The position numbers were made by a program, and so were the translations under genes. Shown here one piece after another: positions 7,026-12,661 of a DNA stretch of 14,054 nucleotides. The stretch is from WHSW01 sp035296705 (lineage in GTDB: Bacteria > Actinomycetota > Thermoleophilia > Solirubrobacterales > 70-9), in assembly GCA_035296705.1 (NCBI GenBank), contig DATHAL010000028.1, positions 1 to 14,054 on the forward strand, written 5' to 3'. Numbering within the stretch: position 1 is the first letter of the stretch; every line of letters begins with the position of its first letter. Below the pieces are notes generated by a model. It saw nothing but the letters and a program-made list of their open reading frames with translations. It did not search any database and had not been told where the DNA came from.

Positions 7026-7031
7026 AGTCTA
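7026..7031 (-). promoter_or_regulatory. Candidate -10 box for tRNA-Glu/lgt
   Basis: TAGACT on the minus strand fits TAnnnT and lies 10 bases before the mature tRNA 5' end, leaving room for a 3-4 base leader. No good -35 is visible at 16-18 bases. An alternative is the extended -10-like TGGTATAGA in the palindrome loop (about 7059-7067). Confidence 0.35.
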
Positions 7032-7039
7032 GGCCCCGC

Positions 7040-7086
7040 TCTGATTCGGGATTGACGTTCTATACCAGCGTCGATCTCGAATCAGA
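7040..7086. repeat. 47-base interrupted palindrome between argF and tRNA-Glu
   Basis: Arms 7040-7057 and 7069-7086 face each other around an 11-base loop (7058-7068). Of 18 pairs, 16 are Watson-Crick, including an outer uninterrupted 9-bp block TCTGATTCG/CGAATCAGA. The other two (7049 with 7077, 7053 with 7073) would be G-U wobbles in plus-strand RNA and A-C mismatches in minus-strand RNA. The element starts 8 bases after the argF stop on the minus strand. It could be a 3' hairpin or U-less terminator of argF, an operator for the tRNA-lgt unit, or a mobile-type palindromic repeat. Confidence 0.8.
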
Positions 7087-7094
7087 CGCGCCTG

Positions 7095-7994
7095 CTATGC
7101 GATCAGGAGCTCGAGCAACGCCTTCTGCGCGTGCAGGCGATTCTCGGCCTGCTCCCAGACCGCCGAGCGCTTGCCATAGAGCACCTCGGCGCTGATCTCC
7201 TCGCCGGGATGGGCGGGCAGGCAGTGCAGCGCGATCGCGCGCTCTGACGCCGCGGCGAGGAGGGCATCGTCCAGCCGGTAGGGCTCGAGCGTCGCGCGCC
7301 TGCGCTCGGCCTCCGCCTCGTCGCCCATGCTGACCCACACGTCCGTGTAGACGGCGTCGGCACCCGCCACCGCCTCACGCGGGTCGTCGGTCGCGGTTGC
7401 AGTGAGCCCTGGCTCGAGCTCGAACCCCGCCGGCGACGCCACTCGCACCTCGATGCCCGCCGCGCGCCCGAGGATCGCGAGCGACCGGGCGACGTTGTTG
7501 CCGTCGCCGACGTAGGCGACGGTGAGGCCCGCGAGCTCGCCGAAGCGCTCGCGCAGCGTGAGCAGGTCGGCGAGCGCCTGGCAGGGATGATGGGCCGGAG
7601 TCAGCCCGTTGATCACCGGTACCGAGGAGGCCGCGGCGAGCTCCGCAACGGTCTCGTCCGAACCCGACCTGATCACCACGCCGTGGACGTAACCGGAGAG
7701 GGTGCGCGCGGTGTCGGAGATCGACTCGCCGCGCCCGAGCTGGAGCTCGTCGCCGCGCAGAGGCAGCGGGTGTGCGCCGAGCTCCGCGATCGCGACCTGG
7801 AACGAGATCCGCGTCCGCGTCGAGGGCCGCTCGAACACGATCGCGACGGTCCGGCCGGCGAGCGAGTCGCCGCCGAGCGCGCCGGCGCGCCCTGCCTTGA
7901 GCTCGAGGGCGCGGTCCAGCAGCGCGGTGAGCTCGTCCGCACCGAGTTCGGCGCCGGTCAGGAAATGGCGAGGCGGCCCGTTCAAGCCGGGCAT
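7095..7994 (-). CDS. argF: Ornithine carbamoyltransferase (arginine biosynthesis)
   Basis: The protein has 299 residues, the usual trimer-subunit size. It joins carbamoyl phosphate and ornithine to give citrulline in the cytoplasm. FERPSTRTRISF contains the carbamoyl-phosphate loop Ser58-Thr-Arg-Thr-Arg62. HPCQALADLLT starts at His136, and a Gly-rich strand-turn is at YVGDGNN (161-167). DVWVSMG (218-224) is the ornithine SMG loop, and HCLP at 257-260 holds the catalytic Cys258. These separate OTC from aspartate carbamoyltransferase. The start at ATG 7994 is preferred; ATG 8012 would add six residues and overlap the divergent gene. No strong ribosome site is visible for either. No other arg gene lies in the window, so argF is either alone or split from the rest of the pathway. 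The 47-base palindrome follows its stop. Confidence 0.95.
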   Translation of the reverse strand: MPGLNGPPRHFLTGAELGADELTALLDRALELKAGRAGALGGDSLAGRTVAIVFERPSTRTRISFQVAIAELGAHPLPLRGDELQLGRGESISDTARTLSGYVHGVVIRSGSDETVAELAAASSVPVINGLTPAHHPCQALADLLTLRERFGELAGLTVAYVGDGNNVARSLAILGRAAGIEVRVASPAGFELEPGLTATATDDPREAVAGADAVYTDVWVSMGDEAEAERRRATLEPYRLDDALLAAASERAIALHCLPAHPGEEISAEVLYGKRSAVWEQAENRLHAQKALLELLIA

Positions 7995-8004
7995 TCTACG
8001 TCCG

Positions 8005-8850
8005 GTGATCATCCGCGCGCTGACCTGGAACCTCTTTCACGGCCGGGACTTCCCGCCAAACCCGGCGCTCCTCACATGCCGGTCGCGGCTCCTGCGGATC
8101 ACGGAGAGCGACGGGACCTACGTCCAGGTGAACCGCGACCTGGAGCGGGAGTTCGCCGCCGTGATCGGCGCCGGCGACTGGAACGTCGCGCTGCTCCAGG
8201 AGTGCCCGCCGCGCTGGTGGGGATCGCTCGCCCGTGCCTGTGACGCGGCGGCGCACGGAACGCTCACCTCGCGCAACTCGCTCGGCCACCTGCGCTCGCG
8301 CTTCGCCCGCCTCAACCCGGACCTGATCGCCTCCAACGAGGGCGGCTCGAACCTCACGCTCGCCCGCGGTGCGGAGATCGTCGAGCAGCGCGAGCGTGTC
8401 CTGCGCCCCGGTCCGCTCCCCGAGCGCCGCATGATGTCGTTCACCCGCATGCGCATCGACGGCCTGGAGCTCGCCGTCGCGAACCTCCACCTGAGCGCGG
8501 GCGCCCCACGGCGCGCGCAGGCCGAGGCCGAGCTCCTCTCCGCGGCGCGGACGGCCGTGGAATGGGCGGCCGGTGCGGCGCTCCTTGTTGGCGGCGATCT
8601 CAACCTGCGCCCGCGCGACACGGACGTCTACGAGCGGCTCGAGCGCGAGCTCGGGCTGCGCGGCCGCGGTGACGAGGGCTCGCTGGATCATCTGCTCGCG
8701 CGTGATCTCGAGCGGGTCGCCCCGGCCGCCTCGCTGCCGCCATCGGCGCGCGAGCTGCGGGTGGATGGTGGAACTCTCCGGCTCTCCGACCACGCACCGG
8801 TGGCCGCCGCCTTCCGCTCGGCGGGTGCGCCACCGCCTCGCGGAGAATGA
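8005..8850 (+). CDS. Endonuclease/exonuclease/phosphatase (EEP) fold protein
   Basis: The protein has 281 residues. The EEP metal-enzyme motifs appear in order: TWNLFHG with Asn9, LLQE with Glu66, ANLHL with Asn150 and His152, GGDLN with Asp188 and Asn190, LDHLL with Asp218, and LSDHAPV with Asp252 and His253. All the residues expected for Mg-dependent phosphodiester or phosphomonoester hydrolysis are present, so it should be active. The family covers DNA repair nucleases, sphingomyelinases and inositol phosphatases, and the sequence does not tell which. No signal peptide is visible, so it is probably intracellular. GTG at 8005 is required because TWNLFHG starts at residue 7 and upstream sequence is argF antisense. 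No ribosome site is seen. Only 10 bases separate it from the divergent argF start. A phasin-like gene follows after 37 bases. Confidence 0.88.
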   Translation: MIIRALTWNLFHGRDFPPNPALLTCRSRLLRITESDGTYVQVNRDLEREFAAVIGAGDWNVALLQECPPRWWGSLARACDAAAHGTLTSRNSLGHLRSRFARLNPDLIASNEGGSNLTLARGAEIVEQRERVLRPGPLPERRMMSFTRMRIDGLELAVANLHLSAGAPRRAQAEAELLSAARTAVEWAAGAALLVGGDLNLRPRDTDVYERLERELGLRGRGDEGSLDHLLARDLERVAPAASLPPSARELRVDGGTLRLSDHAPVAAAFRSAGAPPPRGE

Positions 8851-8874
8851 CATAGTGGCGCCACACGCCAGAGC

Positions 8875-8884
8875 GGAGGAGGAG
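8875..8884 (+). promoter_or_regulatory. Strong ribosome binding site of the phasin-like gene
   Basis: GGAGGAGGAG ends 3 bases before the ATG at 8888 and contains two overlapping GGAGG cores. It sets the start inside a frame that is open about 315 bases further upstream, and it contrasts with the weak or absent sites of most genes here. Confidence 0.8.
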
Positions 8885-8887
8885 CAA

Positions 8888-9550
8888 ATGGCCAGCAGTT
8901 CCGGTCGGTCGAAGTCAAGAGGTGGCACGAGCCGCGCGGGCTCGACCGCGCGGTCGAAGCCGAAGCGGACGACGAGCGGCGGCGACGCCCGCAGCCGCGC
9001 GTCGGCTGGGCGCTCCGACAAGAGCGTCCAAGCGTTCCGAGAGGCACTCGAGCGCAGCCGCACCGCGCTCGAGTCGAACGTCACCCTGTCGCGCGACCGG
9101 CTCCAGGAGACGGTCGACGACGCCGTGAAGCGCGGGCGGATGACCCGCAGCGACGCCAACGAGCTCGTCTCCAGCCTGGTCGCGAAGGGTCGCAAGGCGA
9201 CCGACGACTTGATCTCCGAGCTCGAGCGGCTGCTCGAGCAGGCGCGCAAGGAGGTCGAGTCGCGGGCCGGCCCGGCCCGGCGCCAGGCCACGCAGGCCGC
9301 CGGCCGCATGAGCCGCGCGGCGCGCGATGCCGCGGACCGGCCGCTTGGCGAGGTCGACAGGCTGCGCCGGCGCGCGGGCGTCGGCGGAGCGCCGATCAGC
9401 GCCTACGACCAGCTCACAGCGGCGCAGGTCAGGGCACGTCTCAGGGACCTGAAGCCCGCCGAGCTCCGCAAGGTGCGCACCCAGGAGAAGAACGGCAAGG
9501 CCCGCAAGGGCATCCTCGACGCGATCGACAAGCAACTCGCCAAGCGGTAG
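8888..9550 (+). CDS. Phasin-like coiled-coil protein with basic N-terminus
   Basis: The protein has 220 residues; the ATG follows GGAGGAGGAG. Residues 1-45 are a Ser/Arg/Lys/Gly-rich, probably disordered basic tail. Residues about 46-140 form charged helices with coiled-coil character, including RGRMTRSDANELVSSLVAKG (82-101), the type of motif found in actinobacterial phasin-like and PHA granule-associated proteins. A Gly/Ala/Arg linker follows. Residues about 169-220 (YDQLTAAQVRARL, then LKPAELRKVR) form a small helical domain similar in style to SAP-like or Rho-N-like nucleic-acid-binding domains. No Cys or membrane helix is visible. It could coat polymer granules, bind DNA, or both; no PHA synthase gene lies in the window. 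The gene sits between the EEP gene and the RNA methyltransferase on the same strand. Confidence 0.8.
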   Translation: MASSSGRSKSRGGTSRAGSTARSKPKRTTSGGDARSRASAGRSDKSVQAFREALERSRTALESNVTLSRDRLQETVDDAVKRGRMTRSDANELVSSLVAKGRKATDDLISELERLLEQARKEVESRAGPARRQATQAAGRMSRAARDAADRPLGEVDRLRRRAGVGGAPISAYDQLTAAQVRARLRDLKPAELRKVRTQEKNGKARKGILDAIDKQLAKR

Positions 9551-9588
9551 CGCCGGCCGCCCGGTGCGGCGGTTGCAACCATAGGTCG

Positions 9589-10917
9589 ATGCCCGAGACC
9601 GCAAGCCGGCCCCGGCAGGGGCAGGAGCTCGAGCTCGACGTCGACTCTCTCGCCCAGGGCGGGCGCGGAGTCGCGCGGGCCGACGGCTACGTCGTCTTCG
9701 TCACCGGCGCGCTGCCCGGCGATCGCGTCCGCGCTCGACTCACACGGGCGAAGCGCGACTACGGCGAGGCGAAGGCGATCGAGCTGGTGCGCCCGGGCGC
9801 CGACCGGATCCCGGACCGCTGCCTGCACGAGGGCGACCCGTGCCCGGGCGCTCCGTGGCAGGGGATGCCATACGAGGGCCAGCTCGAGGAGAAGGCGAGC
9901 CAGGTCGCGGACGCGCTGCGTCGCCTCGGCCGCCTCGAGGGCTTCGAGATGGCCCCGATCGTGCCGGCGGTCGAGCAGTGGCGCTACCGCAACAAGCTCG
10001 AGTACTCGTTCGGCGCGCGCGACGGCGAGACCGTGCTCGGATTTCACCGCCGCGGAAGCTGGGCGGAGGTCGTCGACGCTGACGACTGCCATCTCGCCTC
10101 GGAGGCGAACAACGCCGCGCGCAACGCCGTGCGCGGCTGGGCCCGGGCCGAGCGGATCCCGCCATACCTGACCGGCCCACAGACCGGGGTGCTGCGCAAC
10201 CTCGTCGTCCGCGAGGGGCGGCGCACCGGGCAGATCCAGACGCGCCTCGTCACCTCGCCCGCCGAGATCCCGCGCCCGCCGGTCGACCTGCACACCGTTG
10301 TCGAGGGACCGGGCGGCGGCACCCACGGCCCCACCGGGGTGCTCGGCGCCGAGCACCTGACCGAGGAGATCGGGGGACTCAAGTTCAGGGTCTCGCACAG
10401 CGCGTTCTTGCAGACGAACACGGAGATGGCCGAGCGCCTCTACGGCCTCGCGGCGGAAGCCGCCGGCGTCACCGGCTCGGAGCGCGTCTTCGACCTCTTC
10501 TGCGGCATTGGCACGGTCGGCCTCTCGCTCGCCTCCCGGGCGGGGGAGGTGTGGGGGCTCGAGGGTGCGGCCGACGCCGTCGCCGACGCCGAGCAGAACG
10601 CGGTCCTGAACGGGATCGAGAATGCGCGCTTCGTCCACGCCGATGCGCGACTCGGGCTCAGGCCGCTCGTCGCCGAGGCGGGGAGACCGGACGTCGTCGT
10701 CGTCGACCCGCCGCGGGCTGGGCTCTCGAAGAAGATCGTCCGCAGGCTGCTCGAGTGCCAGGCCAGCCGGATCGTCTACGTCTCCTGTAACCCGACCACG
10801 CTGGCGCCGAACGCGGCGCAGCTCACGGAGGCCGGATATACGCTGCGCCGCGTGCAGCCGGTCGACATGTTCCCGCAGACGCCGCACGTCGAGTGCGTGG
10901 CGGTGCTCGAGCGTTGA
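9589..10917 (+). CDS. TrmA/RlmD-family RNA (uracil-5-)-methyltransferase
   Basis: The protein has 442 residues, normal for RlmD/RlmCD-type enzymes that methylate C5 of uridines in 23S rRNA with SAM. An N-terminal TRAM domain (about 12-68, DSLAQGGRGVAR, GALPGDRV) precedes the catalytic part. SAM motif FDLFCGIGTVG starts at 311, VVDPPRAGLS at 371, and VSCNPTTLAPN contains nucleophile Cys400. The C-terminal QPVDMFPQTPHVE contains general base Glu435. The iron-sulfur cysteines are incomplete: Cys78, Cys85 and Cys157 remain, but the usual CGGC reads CPGA with Ala88 in place of the third Cys. The ATG at 9589 has a weak AGG 5 bases upstream. The stop overlaps the TTG start of the next gene (TTGA). 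rRNA versus tRNA as target cannot be decided from sequence alone. Confidence 0.92.
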   Translation: MPETASRPRQGQELELDVDSLAQGGRGVARADGYVVFVTGALPGDRVRARLTRAKRDYGEAKAIELVRPGADRIPDRCLHEGDPCPGAPWQGMPYEGQLEEKASQVADALRRLGRLEGFEMAPIVPAVEQWRYRNKLEYSFGARDGETVLGFHRRGSWAEVVDADDCHLASEANNAARNAVRGWARAERIPPYLTGPQTGVLRNLVVREGRRTGQIQTRLVTSPAEIPRPPVDLHTVVEGPGGGTHGPTGVLGAEHLTEEIGGLKFRVSHSAFLQTNTEMAERLYGLAAEAAGVTGSERVFDLFCGIGTVGLSLASRAGEVWGLEGAADAVADAEQNAVLNGIENARFVHADARLGLRPLVAEAGRPDVVVVDPPRAGLSKKIVRRLLECQASRIVYVSCNPTTLAPNAAQLTEAGYTLRRVQPVDMFPQTPHVECVAVLER

Positions 10918-11693
10918 GCTCGCGCGGGTTCGGGGTCGCAGCGGGGCTCGATCCGGAGGTCGCCGGCCCGCTCGCAGCGCGCTGCCGCGACCTCGGCTAC
11001 GGCTCGATGTGGTCGAACGACCACCCGGGCGCGCTCGGGCTCGAGACCGTGGCGACGTTCGCCGACGCCACGCCCGAGCTCGACCTCGGCGTCGCCGTGA
11101 TGGCGCTCGACCGCCACTCGCCGGAGGAGATCGCGGGGCACGTTGAGCGACTCGGAATCGATCGCTCGCGGCTCTGGCTTGGCGTCGGCGCCGGCTTCTC
11201 CGAGCGGCCGCTGACTCGGATGCGCGAGGCGCACGGCGAGCTGCGCGACGCGCTTGGAGGCGTCCGGCTCGTGCTCGCGGCGATGGGCCCGAAGATGTGC
11301 CGGCTCGCGGGCTCCGCCTATGACGGCGTCTTCTTCAACTGGATGACGCCCGCCTTCGCCGCCGACGCCCGCCAGCACGTCGAGGCCGGGGCGTCGGAGG
11401 CCGGGCGCGAGACGCCGCCGGTGTTCGGCTACGTCCGCACCGCCGTCGGGCCGGACGCCGGCGAGCGGCTCGCGAAGGAGGAGTCTTTTTACCGCGACCT
11501 CCACGATGGCTATCGAAACCATTTCGCGAGGCTGGGCGAGCCGGAGGGATCCGTAGGGGTCGCCGCGGCCGGGACCACCGACGCGCAGCGGGAGCTCGCC
11601 GGCTACAAGGCACTCGACGTGATCGTGGTCCGCGGCCTCGCGAGCGCCACGGTCGACGCGATGACGGGGCTCGCCGAGGCGGCGGTGCCCTGA
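10914..11693 (+). CDS. LLM class flavin-dependent oxidoreductase (luciferase-like, possibly F420-dependent)
   Basis: The protein has 259 residues if it starts at TTG 10914, which overlaps the previous stop as TTGA and suggests translational coupling. GTG at 10893 would add seven residues. The opening RGFGVAAGLDPEVAGPLAA and the GYGSMWSNDHPG segment match the first strands of bacterial-luciferase-like TIM barrels. LWLGVGAG is the family's Gly-rich strand turn, and VRTAVGPD plus the C-terminal ALDVIVVRGLAS fit later strands. It is somewhat shorter than typical members (about 290-340), mainly in the middle. Such enzymes use FMN or coenzyme F420 for hydride transfer; F420 is usual in actinobacteria, but the cofactor is inferred. 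The substrate is unknown and the link to the RNA methyltransferase is positional only. Confidence 0.85.
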   Translation: MSSRGFGVAAGLDPEVAGPLAARCRDLGYGSMWSNDHPGALGLETVATFADATPELDLGVAVMALDRHSPEEIAGHVERLGIDRSRLWLGVGAGFSERPLTRMREAHGELRDALGGVRLVLAAMGPKMCRLAGSAYDGVFFNWMTPAFAADARQHVEAGASEAGRETPPVFGYVRTAVGPDAGERLAKEESFYRDLHDGYRNHFARLGEPEGSVGVAAAGTTDAQRELAGYKALDVIVVRGLASATVDAMTGLAEAAVP

Positions 11694-11746
11694 GCGCCGC
11701 CAGGCGGGCGGGGCGAAACGTGAGTCTGACCGTGGCCCTTCGCGGG

Positions 11747-11752
11747 TATTAG
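11747..11752 (+). promoter_or_regulatory. Candidate -10 box for the zinc-ribbon gene
   Basis: TATTAG lies 9 bases before the ATG at 11762. Initiation 6-8 bases downstream would give a message with almost no leader, consistent with the lack of a ribosome site. Only a weak -35 candidate (CTGACC, about 11726-11731) is present. Confidence 0.3.
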
Positions 11753-11761
11753 CCTCGCACC

Positions 11762-11947
11762 ATGCCGGATCTCGAAGAACGCACGATCGCCGACTTGCCC
11801 CAGCGGTGCGAGAACTGCGGCGCGACGCTCACCGACGCCGAGAAGAGCCTCGCGCTCGAACGCGGCTCCTCACCCGTTCTCTGCACGATCTGCGCCGCAG
11901 AGCAGGAGCCGGCGGCCGATCCGGCCGAGGAGGTCGGTCTCGAGTAA
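11762..11947 (+). CDS. Small zinc-ribbon protein (61 residues)
   Basis: The protein has 61 residues with two CxxC knuckles: Cys16-Glu-Asn-Cys19 and Cys41-Thr-Ile-Cys44. These could bind one zinc ion in a rubredoxin-like ribbon. The N-terminus is acidic (MPDLEERT) and the C-terminus is Ala/Glu/Pro-rich and probably disordered. The cysteine spacing and the ordered composition between the knuckles (ATLTDAEKSLALERG) argue that the reading frame is real; the opposite-strand frames look like shadows. No ribosome site precedes the ATG, but TATTAG 9 bases upstream could give a leaderless transcript. It may bind nucleic acid or a protein partner, but no function can be assigned. It lies 68 bases after the LLM gene and converges on the UDG-like gene with 25 bases between stops. 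Confidence 0.78.
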   Translation: MPDLEERTIADLPQRCENCGATLTDAEKSLALERGSSPVLCTICAAEQEPAADPAEEVGLE

Positions 11948-11963
11948 CGCGGGGCGGGCCGCG
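11948..11963. terminator. Weak candidate hairpin between convergent genes
   Basis: CGCGG and CCGCG form 5-bp arms around a 6-base loop immediately after the zinc-ribbon stop, within the 25-base gap to the convergent UDG-like gene. It has no U tract and is short, so a terminator role is tentative. Confidence 0.25.
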
Positions 11964-11972
11964 CCGCTCCGA

Positions 11973-12584
11973 TCAGTAGGGCGGCAGCTCGGCGTACCAG
12001 TCGCCGAGCACCCGGAACGCCGACCAGAAGGCGCGCTTCGACTCCTCGGAGTCGAGACATTCGTCGATGTCCGGGACATAGAGCGCGTCGATCGACGGCG
12101 TCAGCTTCTGGATCTCGCCCGTGACCGGCTCGAGCGGCCGCGCCATCGGCACGCCGACGTCGTTGATTGTCTCAAGCGCGCGCTCGCCCATGACCACCAT
12201 GCAGCGCGGCTGCACGATCGCGATCTCCTCGACGATTCGCTCCACGCACTCGCCGCCGGCGAGCCCCGGGTCCGAGACCGGGCACTTCACGCAGAGCGTG
12301 CCGTAGACACACAGCGGGTCGATGCCGAGGCGCTTGAAGCTCTTCATCAGGGCGTTGCCGGAGCGGCCGTAAAACGCGACGCCCTCCTCGACCTCGGCGG
12401 TCGTCGGCGCCAGCTTGAGCAGCATCACGTCGGCCTGCGGGTGGCCGGACCCGAGCACCGGCATCAGGTTCCCGCGCGGGCAATGCGAGCACTCCTGGAG
12501 GCGATGCGTGAGCTGGTTGAGCTCGCGAATCGCTCGCTCCAGGTATTTCTCCTGGATCTCGTCATCGGTGGTCGGCACGCCCAT
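11973..12584 (-). CDS. Uracil-DNA-glycosylase-fold protein with replaced active-site motifs
   Basis: The protein has 203 residues with ATG at 12584, preceded by GGAG; the upstream in-frame extension of 53 residues is Arg/Gly/Pro-rich shadow sequence. The order of elements follows type-4 (iron-sulfur) uracil-DNA glycosylases: a CxxC pair (Cys32, Cys35), PVLGSGHPQADVMLL strand, AFYGRSGNALMKSFKRLGI (like PFVGxAGxLLxxxLxxIGL), VYGTLCVKC (like VYITNVVKC), a second Cys at 113, and PRCMVVMGERAL. Cys32, Cys35, Cys101 and Cys113 could hold a 4Fe-4S cluster. However, the GEAPG motif with the catalytic acid reads LKLAP (Lys57), and the late HP(S) motif reads PDID (171-174). It may have lost glycosylase activity or act on a different substrate. 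The gene lies 77 bases downstream of the GT-PHP gene. Confidence 0.75.
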   Translation of the reverse strand: MGVPTTDDEIQEKYLERAIRELNQLTHRLQECSHCPRGNLMPVLGSGHPQADVMLLKLAPTTAEVEEGVAFYGRSGNALMKSFKRLGIDPLCVYGTLCVKCPVSDPGLAGGECVERIVEEIAIVQPRCMVVMGERALETINDVGVPMARPLEPVTGEIQKLTPSIDALYVPDIDECLDSEESKRAFWSAFRVLGDWYAELPPY

Positions 12585-12661
12585 GGCTCCGGGCCCGCTC
12601 CGCGAGCCCCTCGGACTCTTTGACGGCCCGGCACCGCCTCCTCTGTCCCTCGGCGGCTGCA

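Noticed and set aside
7040..7086. Palindrome read as an ArgR operator
   Set aside because: It lies after argF rather than before it and does not fit the short-spaced ARG box pattern.
8855..8864. 10-base palindrome GTGGCGCCAC before the phasin-like gene
   Set aside because: Perfect palindromes this short occur by chance several times in 14 kb of GC-rich DNA, and no partner site is visible.
7996..9309. Minus-strand open frame of 437 codons
   Set aside because: Antisense to the EEP and phasin-like genes, of shadow composition, and without a recognisable domain.
9571..9580. 10-base palindrome GGTTGCAACC before the RNA methyltransferase
   Set aside because: Position is suggestive, but one short palindrome without a second copy or a clear promoter is not enough.
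9403..10887. Minus-strand open frame of 494 codons
   Set aside because: Antisense to the RNA methyltransferase, whose catalytic motifs are unambiguous. No motif or ribosome site on the minus strand.
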